This document shows positions 44,398 to 52,510 of a stretch of DNA of 64,000 nucleotides, piece by piece. Every line of letters starts with the position of its first letter. Positions within the stretch are counted from its first letter, which is position 1. A model generated the notes under the pieces. The model made no database searches. It had not been told where the DNA came from and worked only from the letters and a program-made list of their open reading frames with translations. The stretch lies in contig CAWDKQ010000016.1 in assembly GCA_963802915.1 (NCBI GenBank), positions 434,001 through 498,000 of the forward strand, given 5' to 3'. The translations under genes were made by a program, and so were the position numbers. This stretch comes from JAICMB01 sp963802915. Its GTDB lineage: Bacteria; Acidobacteriota; Terriglobia; Bryobacterales; Bryobacteraceae.

Positions 44398-45747
44398 CTA
44401 TGATCTTTCATCATGCCATTTCAGGAGACGGAGGCGCGTGATTTGTCGCTGCTCTTCAGCGGCGGCTCGGATTTCTACGTCAGGCGGATTCTCGATGCGG
44501 GTGCGCAACGCGTCTAGAATCTGTCCGGCTGTTTTCCCAGTGGCGCAGATGATGAAGATGTAGCCGAAGCGTTCTTCGTAGACGCGATTCAGATGCTCCA
44601 GTTCGTTCAGTTCGACGGCTGGAGCGTCGGCTGCTCCAACCTGCTCCTGTTGCGACCATTTCGATGCCGAGCGCTGGCCGATTTTTGGATGCGCACGGAA
44701 GGCTTCGAGCCAGTCTTCGGGATCGAGACTCCACCAGACCTCGTCCGCACGGCGCAGCATGGCATTGATGTCGGCGAACAGCCATCGGGACGCCATCGCT
44801 TCGGCCCATTTGCGCGAACCGCAGCAGAGCAGCAACTCATCTAGCAATCGCGGCGCTTGCTGCCCCTCCCTCACGGTCGCGGTTCCGTAACAGTTTGTGC
44901 GGACCGCTTCCTCGCAGGCGCGGCTCGGAACGAGGTGGGTGAATTCCTTCAGAAGGTTCAGCGCTACTTTCGAGCGATATCGGGCGTTCGATCGTATATC
45001 GTCAATGGCCACGATATCGTCAGATACTGCGCCGTCCACCGGCAGGCCCTTGATAGCGTTCTCGGCGCGTGTCCACCGGATCGGCGTAGGAGCGACGCTG
45101 CCCAGTGCGATTCGCACTTCTTCGACACATGCGCCGTTCTTGCGCGCATAACCGGCGAAACAAACTTTTGAGATCGCCTGCGCCTTGCGCGTTCCCACTT
45201 TGCGATAGTAATGGACTCCTTCGCCGCCATCGCGCGGCAATCGAATACGAGTCAGCAGTTCGCTGGACTGGAGATCCATGAGCTTGTATCCGGCATGGAA
45301 CCGGTCGTAAGGAATCCAGCGAGAACCTTGTATGGAAGTGAGTTCGATCTCCGCACCATAGGCGAGCAGAACGGGAGGCGAATCGGCGGCAGGCGAGGCG
45401 TTCGCGATATTTCCTCCCAGCGTTCCGCGATTCTGGATCGCGATGCCGCCGGTCTCAGCGGCTGCCTGGCACAGCATTGGAAATTCGCGGCGCAGGATGG
45501 GATGACGCTGCACTTCGGTATAAGTTGTCAGCGCGCCGAGCGTGACGGCATCCACCGAAACTTCAATCCCTCTGAGTTCTTCGAGCGGCCAGATATTTAT
45601 GAAGCGCGACGGCTCAAGCCGGCCGGCTTCGAACAACACCATGAGGTCCGTGCCACCCGCGAATGGTTCCCATTCCGGCAATCGAGCGAGCGCGTCTTCG
45701 AGATTGCGCGGCGTGACCATCTCGTAAGCCGGCACGTTTGCTCTCAT
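44398..45747 (-). CDS. fusion of xanthine dehydrogenase FAD subunit and OHCU decarboxylase (UraD)
   Basis: Start ATG 45747 overlaps the 2Fe-2S gene stop (ATGA); 449 residues. Residues 1-272 are the XDH FAD subunit, with PFAGGTDLMVLFEAG (28-42) and RGTLGGNIANASPAADSPP (107-125), and DIRSNARYRSKVALNLL at its usual end. Residues about 301-449 are a complete UraD: LLLCCGSRKWAEAM, RAHPKIGQ (catalytic His353), QQEQVGA (Glu368) and RFGYIFIICATGKTAGQIL. The joining segment (about 273-300) is Cys/Arg-rich and encoded by a copy of the dispersed GRGSVT repeat (44862-44935, opposite strand). One chain would thus serve the xanthine-oxidising complex and the last step to (S)-allantoin. Confidence 0.9.
   Translation of the reverse strand: MRANVPAYEMVTPRNLEDALARLPEWEPFAGGTDLMVLFEAGRLEPSRFINIWPLEELRGIEVSVDAVTLGALTTYTEVQRHPILRREFPMLCQAAAETGGIAIQNRGTLGGNIANASPAADSPPVLLAYGAEIELTSIQGSRWIPYDRFHAGYKLMDLQSSELLTRIRLPRDGGEGVHYYRKVGTRKAQAISKVCFAGYARKNGACVEEVRIALGSVAPTPIRWTRAENAIKGLPVDGAVSDDIVAIDDIRSNARYRSKVALNLLKEFTHLVPSRACEEAVRTNCYGTATVREGQQAPRLLDELLLCCGSRKWAEAMASRWLFADINAMLRRADEVWWSLDPEDWLEAFRAHPKIGQRSASKWSQQEQVGAADAPAVELNELEHLNRVYEERFGYIFIICATGKTAGQILDALRTRIENPPDVEIRAAAEEQRQITRLRLLKWHDERS
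44862..44935 (+). repeat. dispersed GRGSVT-type repeat, copy A, forming the fusion linker
   Basis: The plus strand translates to PLPHGRGSVT, a hallmark I recall from dispersed repeats in acidobacterial genomes. CGGTCGCGGTTCCGTAACAG and GGACCGCTTCCT blocks recur in copies near 35302-35416 and 61716. The minus strand of this repeat codes for the linker of the XDH-UraD fusion. Confidence 0.7.
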
Positions 45748-46220
45748 GTCGCGCCTCGCGCGATGCGGGCCGCTTCCACGACGGCTTCGAAGATCTTCGT
45801 ATAGCCTGTGCAGCGGCACAAATTGCCGGCGAGACCGTTCCGGATTTGCGCATCGGTTGGCTCGGGAACGTCGCTGAGCAGCTTGACCGCTGCCAACACC
45901 ATGCCGGGCGTACAGATGCCGCATTGCGCTCCGCCGTGCGTGAGAAAGGCCTGCTGCACGGGATGCAAACCACCGCTAACGCCGATGCCTTCAATAGTGA
46001 CAATGTCACAGCCATCCGCCTGCATCGCTGGAACCAGGCAGCTATTCACAAGCTCGCGATTCAAGAGGATCGAACAGGCGCCACACTCTCCCTCGCCGCA
46101 GCCTTCCTTCGTTCCCGTGAGTCCCAAATCCTGGCGCAACACATCCAACAGCCGAGCCATCGGCCACACCGCGATTTCGTGAGCCTCGCCGTTTACGGTT
46201 ACGCTAATCCGCGCCTGCAA
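45744..46220 (-). CDS. xanthine dehydrogenase 2Fe-2S subunit
   Basis: TTG 46220 is chosen because AAGGAG lies 7 nt upstream; a TTG at 46238 would add six residues. 158 residues: ARLLDVLRQDLGLTGTKEGC, then GEGECGACSILLNRELVNSC for the first 2Fe-2S cluster, CGICTPGM and GNLCRCTGYTKIFEAVVEAA for the second. There is no export signal, in contrast to the PaoABC-like set at 21836-25665, so this complex is cytoplasmic. It overlaps the large-subunit gene by 17 nt and the FAD-UraD gene by 4 nt. Confidence 0.88.
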   Translation of the reverse strand: MQARISVTVNGEAHEIAVWPMARLLDVLRQDLGLTGTKEGCGEGECGACSILLNRELVNSCLVPAMQADGCDIVTIEGIGVSGGLHPVQQAFLTHGGAQCGICTPGMVLAAVKLLSDVPEPTDAQIRNGLAGNLCRCTGYTKIFEAVVEAARIARGAT

Positions 46221-48450
46221 GTGCGGGCTCCTTCTCAACCAATTTCATGAGATCCTCGGGCATCGCCGGAATGCTGTCGACGGGAACTCCGAGAGCGTTC
46301 TCGATGGCATTGGCGATGGCAGGCGCGGGCCCGTCCATGGGAAGTTCGCCGATGCCTTTCGCGCCTCCGGGACCGTGCGCGTACGGCGATTCCTCAAAGA
46401 TCACGTGAATCGGCGGGATGTCGGCCGCGGTCGGAATAATGTAGTTGGTCATCTGGCTATTCGCCATACGCCCTTCTCTCCAGACCACCTGTTCGTACAG
46501 CGCGAACCCGATCGCCTGCGCCACGCCGCCTTCAATCTGACCCGCCGCCAGCACCGGATGAATCACGCGCCCCACTTCCTGCACGGCCGTGAAGTTGTCG
46601 ATGCGTGTTTCGTACGTCGTGGTATCCACCGTGACTTCCGCCACGTACACAGCCCACGCATACGCGCCGTAGGCGTCGCCGCGGTAAGTCTCGTCATCCC
46701 AGAAAACACCGGGGGGCGCCTGATATTCGCTGAACGATCGCAGCGCGCCGAACTGCTCGCGATACTTTGCACACGCGGCGCGAAAATCGTCACGCGTGTA
46801 GTCATCGCCCAGGAATCCTGCATTTCGGATGGTCTGCTTCAAACCCAGAGCGGCCGATTCCACCAGCTTTCCCACGACCATGCAAGTGCGAGATGCCACC
46901 GTCGGACCGCTGTTCGGAACGCCCGCGGTATCGGGCTTCGCCATGTTGACATCTTCGTAATCGATGCCCAGCGCGTCGGCCGCGATCTGCGAAAGAATCG
47001 TATTCGTTCCCTGTCCGATTTCCGTGCTGGCGGCCAGGATAGTCACGCGGCCGTCCGCTTCCGCGTCGATTCCCAACACCGACCCCAAGGTTCGCTCGCC
47101 TGAGCCCGTGAAGCCCGCACCGTGCATGAAGGATGCGAATCCGATGCCGCGCCGCAGCTTGCCGCCGTTCTCGTTTTCACACGCGAATCGAGCGGTCTTC
47201 TCGCGATAATCCGAAGCTTCGAAGGCGCGCTCAAGAAGACAGTCCAGGCGGACGTCTTCATGGATCACCTGTCCAGTGGCCGTGGTCTGTCCTTGGCGGA
47301 TGAAGTTACGCAGACGGAATTCTTCGGGTGTCAGACCTGCGGCCCGAGCCGTTTTATTCAGATGCCGTTCCATCGCGAAGATACTTTGCGGCGCTCCGAA
47401 TCCTCGGAAGGCGCCTTGCGGCGGGCAGTTCGTCGCAACCGCGGTGCTGCGGATGCGCACGTTCGGGCAGTAATACGGACCGGCGGCATGGATCGTCCCA
47501 CGCGAGAGAACCACGGAAGACAAGGTCGCGTAAGCGCCACCATCGATTGCAAACTCGATATCGGTTGCGAGTAGTTTGCCATTTTCATCGACTGCCGTGC
47601 GGATGCGGGTGCGTGAGGGATGGCGTTTCGTCGTGGCTGCGAGATCCTCGGCGCGATCGTAAATGAGCTTGACCGGACGACCGGATTTCCACGCCAGCAG
47701 CGCCGCGTGGCCGGCGATCATCGACGGATATTCTTCCTTGCCACCGAACCCTCCACCGGTTTCCGCCTGAATGATTCGAATCTTATCGGGGGGGAGTGGG
47801 AACAGCTTCAGCAGCGCCTTGTGGACGTAATAAGGGCATTGCATGGAGCCCCAAACTGTGACGCCGTCTTGAGGATTGGCGATAGCGATCGCTCCGTTGG
47901 TTTCGATGTAGAGTTGCTCCTGCGCTCCAGTCGAATACTCACCCTCGACGATATGGGCCGCGCTGGCCCAGACCTCATCGACATTGCCTTTTTCCACAAG
48001 GAACGACTTGAAAAGGTTGTCCGCGCCCCAGATGATTTCTTTCCGCGCCAGAGATTCTTCGAGCGTGAACACCGGCGGCAGCAGTTCGACGTCAATGCGT
48101 ACGCGTCGACGCCCCTGCTCCAGTACATAGGGATCGCGATGCGCGAGCAGCAGCACCGGCTCTTCCGGATGATTGATAACCTCTACCGCAAGATACGGCT
48201 GATCGAGAGTGATGAGCGCAACCGCGTTCTCGCCGGGGATGTCTTTCGCGGTAACGATGGTGAATTCGTTCCATGGCACGCCATCCTCGAAACGAATCGC
48301 CAGAATGCGTCCACGAGGCACGGTACTGCGAACGGTGGCCCCGTACAACATGCCCGGGAACTTCAGGTCATCGATGTATTTCGCCTGGCCGGTGACCTTG
48401 TCGCGTCCTTCTTTTCTTGGCACTGGCCGGCCAACCACAGAACCCTGCAT
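46204..48450 (-). CDS. xanthine dehydrogenase molybdopterin-binding subunit
   Basis: 748 residues: VGRPVPRKEGRDKVTGQAKY at the N-terminus, AETGGGFGGKEEYPSMIAGH (molybdopterin), GAFRGFGAPQSIFAMERHLN (contains the substrate-site Arg region), and GPGGAKGIGELPMDGPAPAI with the catalytic Glu near the C-terminus. This is the first gene of the operon to urate oxidase. It oxidises hypoxanthine or xanthine to urate with the 2Fe-2S and FAD subunits. The operon context makes xanthine the likely substrate. Confidence 0.9.
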   Translation of the reverse strand: MQGSVVGRPVPRKEGRDKVTGQAKYIDDLKFPGMLYGATVRSTVPRGRILAIRFEDGVPWNEFTIVTAKDIPGENAVALITLDQPYLAVEVINHPEEPVLLLAHRDPYVLEQGRRRVRIDVELLPPVFTLEESLARKEIIWGADNLFKSFLVEKGNVDEVWASAAHIVEGEYSTGAQEQLYIETNGAIAIANPQDGVTVWGSMQCPYYVHKALLKLFPLPPDKIRIIQAETGGGFGGKEEYPSMIAGHAALLAWKSGRPVKLIYDRAEDLAATTKRHPSRTRIRTAVDENGKLLATDIEFAIDGGAYATLSSVVLSRGTIHAAGPYYCPNVRIRSTAVATNCPPQGAFRGFGAPQSIFAMERHLNKTARAAGLTPEEFRLRNFIRQGQTTATGQVIHEDVRLDCLLERAFEASDYREKTARFACENENGGKLRRGIGFASFMHGAGFTGSGERTLGSVLGIDAEADGRVTILAASTEIGQGTNTILSQIAADALGIDYEDVNMAKPDTAGVPNSGPTVASRTCMVVGKLVESAALGLKQTIRNAGFLGDDYTRDDFRAACAKYREQFGALRSFSEYQAPPGVFWDDETYRGDAYGAYAWAVYVAEVTVDTTTYETRIDNFTAVQEVGRVIHPVLAAGQIEGGVAQAIGFALYEQVVWREGRMANSQMTNYIIPTAADIPPIHVIFEESPYAHGPGGAKGIGELPMDGPAPAIANAIENALGVPVDSIPAMPEDLMKLVEKEPALAGAD

Positions 48451-48593
48451 TAGGACAATCTTACAGCGCGTCAGGAGCTATGATGTAGATAGCTTTCGCC
48501 CGTTCCGATTGAAAATGGGCAGAATGGTTCGCGGCTGGCAGTCAGGGCAGGGCCTCACGGACCGCCGCGTACCAGACTGTGGGGGATTTTTAA

Positions 48594-50135
48594 GTGCGTT
48601 CGGGCTCGAAAAGGGCTCTCAAACCCGCGCCATATCCGGTGGAACAGGCTCTCGCGGAAAGCGAATTGCGTTTCCGGACGCTCGCCAACACGGTGCCGGA
48701 GATCCTCTTCATGGCGGATTCCGAAGGCCGCATCGATTACACCAATCAGCGCTTTCAGGAATACACCGGGTTGTCATTCAAGGAAGCTTCCGGTTTGGGC
48801 TGGACGAAGCTCGTACACCCGGACGATCTCAGTTCCGTCTTAAGCCGCTGGTCGGCCTCACTCGAAAGCGGCGAGCCGTACGAAGCGGAATATCGCTTCC
48901 GGCGTCACGATGGCGCCTATCGCTGGTTCGTGAGCCGTGGCACACCGATCCGCGACGAAGCAGGCCGCATTGTGCGATGGTTCGGCATCTGCACCGACAT
49001 CGATTATCAGAAGCAGGCTGAGGCCGCGGTGCGCGACAGCGAAGTTGCCATTCGCGCGTTGATGGACGCCGCTCCGCAGGGCATCGTCGCTTCCGCGCCG
49101 GATGGGCGCATCATTCTGTTTAACGACGTCGCCGAGCGCATGTTCGGCTACCGGCGCGATGAAATCCTGGGGCGCAGCATCGATACATTGTTGTCGCCGC
49201 ACACGCGCGAACGGCATTCCAAGCATCGCGCCGCCTACCAGGGCGAACCGCAAAGCCGCGTCATGGGGCAGGGCTTGGACGTCATGGCCTATCGACGGGA
49301 CCGTACTCAGTTCCCCGTAGAGATCAGTCTGAGTTCGGTGCCGAGCAAGGACGGCGATCTGTCGGTGGCGTTTATCAGCGACATGAGCGCGCGGAAAAAA
49401 GCCGAGGAACTGCATCGCGCCAACGAAACTCTTCTGCGTGCGAACGAAGAGCTCGAGCGCTTTGCTTCCGAAGTGAGCCACGACCTTCGTGAGCCGCTCG
49501 CTACCGTACGCTCTTACGCCGAACTTGCTCTCGAACTACACCGCCAGGAGCTGCCGCGCGACGTGGTGCGCGCGCTGACGATCATCCAGGACAGCGCCGA
49601 TCGCATGAACGAGCTGGTTTCGGACCTTCTCGGCTACGCGCGCGTCGGCGGACGTGGGCGCGAGCATATCGAGGACGCGGACTTGGAATCGGCACTGGCC
49701 ACGGCGATTGCAAATCTCGAAAGCGCCATTCACGCATCGAATGCGCAGGTCACGCACAGCCCGCTTCCGACGCTTCCGCTGGATCATGTCCAGATGGTCC
49801 AGCTACTCCAGAATCTGATCGGCAATGCCATCAAATATCGCGGGGCCGCCGATCCACGCATTCACATAAGCGCGATTTACGAGGATGGAATCTGGCTGGT
49901 ATCAGTGGAAGACAACGGGGAAGGTTTTTCACCCGAGTTTTCCGAAGATATCTTCGATCCGTTCGAACGCCTCCACGGCGACGATATTCCGGGCACCGGC
50001 ATCGGCCTCGCGACATGCCGCAAGATTGTCGAAGGCCATGGTGGACGAATCTGGGCGGAGAGCGAGCCCGGGCACGGCTCGATATTCCGTTTTACGCTGC
50101 CGGCTCAGGCAGGTGTGCCCGCAACGTCCGGTTAG
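48594..50135 (+). CDS. PAS-PAS sensor histidine kinase
   Basis: 513 residues from GTG 48594 with GGGGGA upstream. Two PAS domains (about 20-145, RFRTLANTVPEILFMADSEG; and about 150-270, DAAPQGIVASAPDGRIILFN), then HisKA with ASEVSHDLREPLATVRSYAE (phospho-His), and an ATPase domain with NLIGNAIKYRG, DNGEGFSPEFSEDIFDPFER and GTGIGLATCRKIVEGHGGRI. No membrane helix, so it senses a cytoplasmic signal. The NtrC-type regulator gene is convergent, not in the same operon, so pairing is uncertain. Confidence 0.9.
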   Translation: MRSGSKRALKPAPYPVEQALAESELRFRTLANTVPEILFMADSEGRIDYTNQRFQEYTGLSFKEASGLGWTKLVHPDDLSSVLSRWSASLESGEPYEAEYRFRRHDGAYRWFVSRGTPIRDEAGRIVRWFGICTDIDYQKQAEAAVRDSEVAIRALMDAAPQGIVASAPDGRIILFNDVAERMFGYRRDEILGRSIDTLLSPHTRERHSKHRAAYQGEPQSRVMGQGLDVMAYRRDRTQFPVEISLSSVPSKDGDLSVAFISDMSARKKAEELHRANETLLRANEELERFASEVSHDLREPLATVRSYAELALELHRQELPRDVVRALTIIQDSADRMNELVSDLLGYARVGGRGREHIEDADLESALATAIANLESAIHASNAQVTHSPLPTLPLDHVQMVQLLQNLIGNAIKYRGAADPRIHISAIYEDGIWLVSVEDNGEGFSPEFSEDIFDPFERLHGDDIPGTGIGLATCRKIVEGHGGRIWAESEPGHGSIFRFTLPAQAGVPATSG

Positions 50136-50188
50136 ACCCAAGCGTTCTCGACTACGGAACCGCGCACGTAAAGTAAGCGGGGATTGCA
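50128..50188. repeat. short copy of the dispersed repeat between convergent genes
   Basis: CTACGGAACCGCGCACGTAA and AAGCGGGGATTGC resemble blocks at 61716-61795 (CGGAACCC, GAGGGGAGATTGCC) and 28990-29020 (AAGCGGAGATTGCC). The match is partial and judged by eye. Confidence 0.4.
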
Positions 50189-51676
50189 CTAAAACGCAAT
50201 CTTATACTTCTTCAGCTTATATCTCAGAGCATCGCGCCCAATCCGCAAAATCCTCGCTGCCTGCGACTGATTATTCCCTGCCTGCTCGAACGCCTTCAGA
50301 ATGAGCATGCGCTCATGCTCTTCGAGCGTGCTGTGCGCCCCATCGCCCGGCGGGGCGCTGGCTGCGTCGTCCACCGCAGGCCCCGCCGGACGATTCACGC
50401 CTTTCACGTAGTCGGGTAGATCGGCAACATCGAGCGTCTCGCCGTTAGCCATCATACAGGCATGGCCTAAGACATTCTCGAGTTCCCGCACATTTCCCGG
50501 CCAGTGATAGCGTGACAAAACGATATGCGCGCGCCGGCTCACTCCGGTCACCTTTTTGCTGTACTGAGCGGCAAATTTACTGACGAAATGCCGGATCAGG
50601 AGCGGAACATCTTCTTTCCGTTCGAGCAGCGTCGGAACATGGATCTCCACCATCGAGAAGCGATAATACAGGTCTTCCCGGAACCGTTTTTCTGAGATCG
50701 CCAGGCGCAGGTCCGCGTTCGTGGCGGCGATCACGCGCACATTAATCTTACGCGGCACCAGCGAACCAACCCGCAGGATTTCATGGTTCTGCAAAGCCCG
50801 CAGCATTTTGGCCTGCGTCGCGAGCGGCATGTCGCCGATCTCGTCGAGAAAGAGCGTGCCTCCGTTGGCATGCTCGAACAGGCCGACCTTATCGCGATCG
50901 GCTCCAGTGAATGCGCCCTTGACGTGGCCAAACAGCTCGCTTTCGAAAAGCGTTTCGACGACCGCCGAGCAGTTCAGCACCACGAAGTTTCCGTTCGCCA
51001 CGGGACTGAGCCGATGCAGCGCTCTCGCCACCAAATCCTTCCCCGTGCCGGTTTCGCCCGTGATCAACACCGATTGATAATGCGGCGCGATGCGTCGCAC
51101 GCGCGAAAACATATCCCACATCTGCGGGCTGCGTCCGATGATGCCCTCAAATGTTGATTGTTCGAGCAGCTCGTTCTCAAGCTCGAGCGCGCGCGCCCGC
51201 TGATTCGAGTCCTCAAGCAGCCGCTCCACGCGTTCCCGCAAGGCGCCAATCGGAACAGGCTTGTTCAGGTAATCGCACGCCCCGCGCTTGATCGCCTCGA
51301 CAGCCGATTCCGTCGAGTAGTGCGCCGTCATGAGAATCACGTCGATGGAGGGATCGAACTCGACGACTTTTTCCAAAACCTCCATGCCGCTCATGCCGGG
51401 CATCACAAGGTCGGTCACGACAATCTGTGGCCGGCGGCTAAAAACCAGTTCCAGACCCGCGGTAGGATCGGTGGCTGTTAATATTTCGAGTTCCGGGCGC
51501 GCCAACGCCGACGTTAGCAGCTCCAGAGTGCGGGGATTGTCATCAATCGCCACCAGCACTACCGAGCGCCCTTGCGAAGACCTCTTCTCGACGGAATGAC
51601 TCCGCGACACCCCAAATCCTGCGCCGATTCGCGCAGGCATTGCGCTTGTTAGCGCATTCCGATCATTCGAGGACAT
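50189..51676 (-). CDS. sigma-54-dependent response regulator (NtrC/AtoC family)
   Basis: Start ATG 51676 with GGAGAAG; 495 residues. Receiver domain at about 35-155 (VVLVAIDDNPRTLELL; phospho-Asp in VVTDLVMPGMSGMEVL). AAA+ domain at about 175-410 with Walker A GETGTGKD, the intact sigma-54 contact loop GAFTGA and Walker B GGTLFLDEIGDMP. C-terminal Fis-type helix-turn-helix (NNQSQAARILRIGRDALRYK). It activates sigma-54 promoters when phosphorylated. Targets are unknown; no clear -24/-12 promoter was located. Confidence 0.93.
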   Translation of the reverse strand: MSSNDRNALTSAMPARIGAGFGVSRSHSVEKRSSQGRSVVLVAIDDNPRTLELLTSALARPELEILTATDPTAGLELVFSRRPQIVVTDLVMPGMSGMEVLEKVVEFDPSIDVILMTAHYSTESAVEAIKRGACDYLNKPVPIGALRERVERLLEDSNQRARALELENELLEQSTFEGIIGRSPQMWDMFSRVRRIAPHYQSVLITGETGTGKDLVARALHRLSPVANGNFVVLNCSAVVETLFESELFGHVKGAFTGADRDKVGLFEHANGGTLFLDEIGDMPLATQAKMLRALQNHEILRVGSLVPRKINVRVIAATNADLRLAISEKRFREDLYYRFSMVEIHVPTLLERKEDVPLLIRHFVSKFAAQYSKKVTGVSRRAHIVLSRYHWPGNVRELENVLGHACMMANGETLDVADLPDYVKGVNRPAGPAVDDAASAPPGDGAHSTLEEHERMLILKAFEQAGNNQSQAARILRIGRDALRYKLKKYKIAF

Positions 51677-51869
51677 GATTCTTCTCCACCCAGTTACTCT
51701 CAACTGCCCGAATCGGCCGCTTTTTCGCGTCACAACCGGCTGGATCTGTGGGTTTGGGAAGCAATTGCGGTTCCACCGCCAAGTTTCGTTGAGAAGCGAT
51801 ACTGTTTTCGCCGCCACAACCGAATCTATTGGCGCGATTCGGCGCAAAACTGCTCCCGTTCGCGCCGTC

Positions 51870-52481
51870 TTACTGCTGGCTTAGACGAGTGCGGACAAGT
51901 TCGGGGACCTCAGCCGGGCTCTTCACCCGGAGAACGTCGAACCCGGCAGCGCGTGCGCTTTCGACACCCGCGTCGGAGTCCTCGATCACGAGCGGGTGTT
52001 GCGCCTTCAAACGGCTCGCCGCGAGCAGGTAGGGATCCGGCGCCGGTTTATGATTTCGGACATCGCCCCCGCATACCAGCGTTTCGAAGCGGCCCAAAAG
52101 CCCCGCCCGTTCGAGCGCGGGTTCAATTTCGAGCCGGCCGCTGGAGCTGACCACGGCGAGCGGGTAGCCGTTCAGGGAATCGAGAAACTCACCGCAGCCC
52201 ACGAAGAACGGTAGCTCTTGTGAGACCAGCGTGCGGAACAGCTCGCGTTTGCGCGGATACTCGTCAATCAGCGTCTGAAGCTCCACCGGCGGGTTTGCTC
52301 GATCGCAAAACTGAGCCAGCATCAGACGGTCGGTGATGCCGATGCAAGTCCTGACGTAAGTGTCCCAGTCCATCTGGATGCCATAGGGGTTGAGAATCTC
52401 CCGCCAGCAGCGAAAATGCAGCGGCTCGGTGTCGGCAAGCACGCCGTCAAAATCGAAAAGGATTGCGTCGTAGCGAAGCAT
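51870..52481 (-). CDS. HAD-superfamily phosphatase/phosphomutase
   Basis: 203 residues. HAD motifs: DAILFDFDGVLADTEPLHF (motif I, Asp nucleophile), VVSSSGRLEIEPAL (motif II), and NHKPAPDPYLLAASRL with VIEDSDAGVESARAAGF (motifs III and IV). The helical cap of the C1 class lies at about 16-80. This fits the beta-phosphoglucomutase-like subfamily; the substrate is probably a sugar phosphate. It starts 29 bp from the divergent GH3 glucosidase gene, a neighbour that would fit sugar metabolism. Confidence 0.88.
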   Translation of the reverse strand: MLRYDAILFDFDGVLADTEPLHFRCWREILNPYGIQMDWDTYVRTCIGITDRLMLAQFCDRANPPVELQTLIDEYPRKRELFRTLVSQELPFFVGCGEFLDSLNGYPLAVVSSSGRLEIEPALERAGLLGRFETLVCGGDVRNHKPAPDPYLLAASRLKAQHPLVIEDSDAGVESARAAGFDVLRVKSPAEVPELVRTRLSQQ

Positions 52482-52510
52482 CGGGCAAGCAACGATGGTA
52501 ACGTGGCCCC

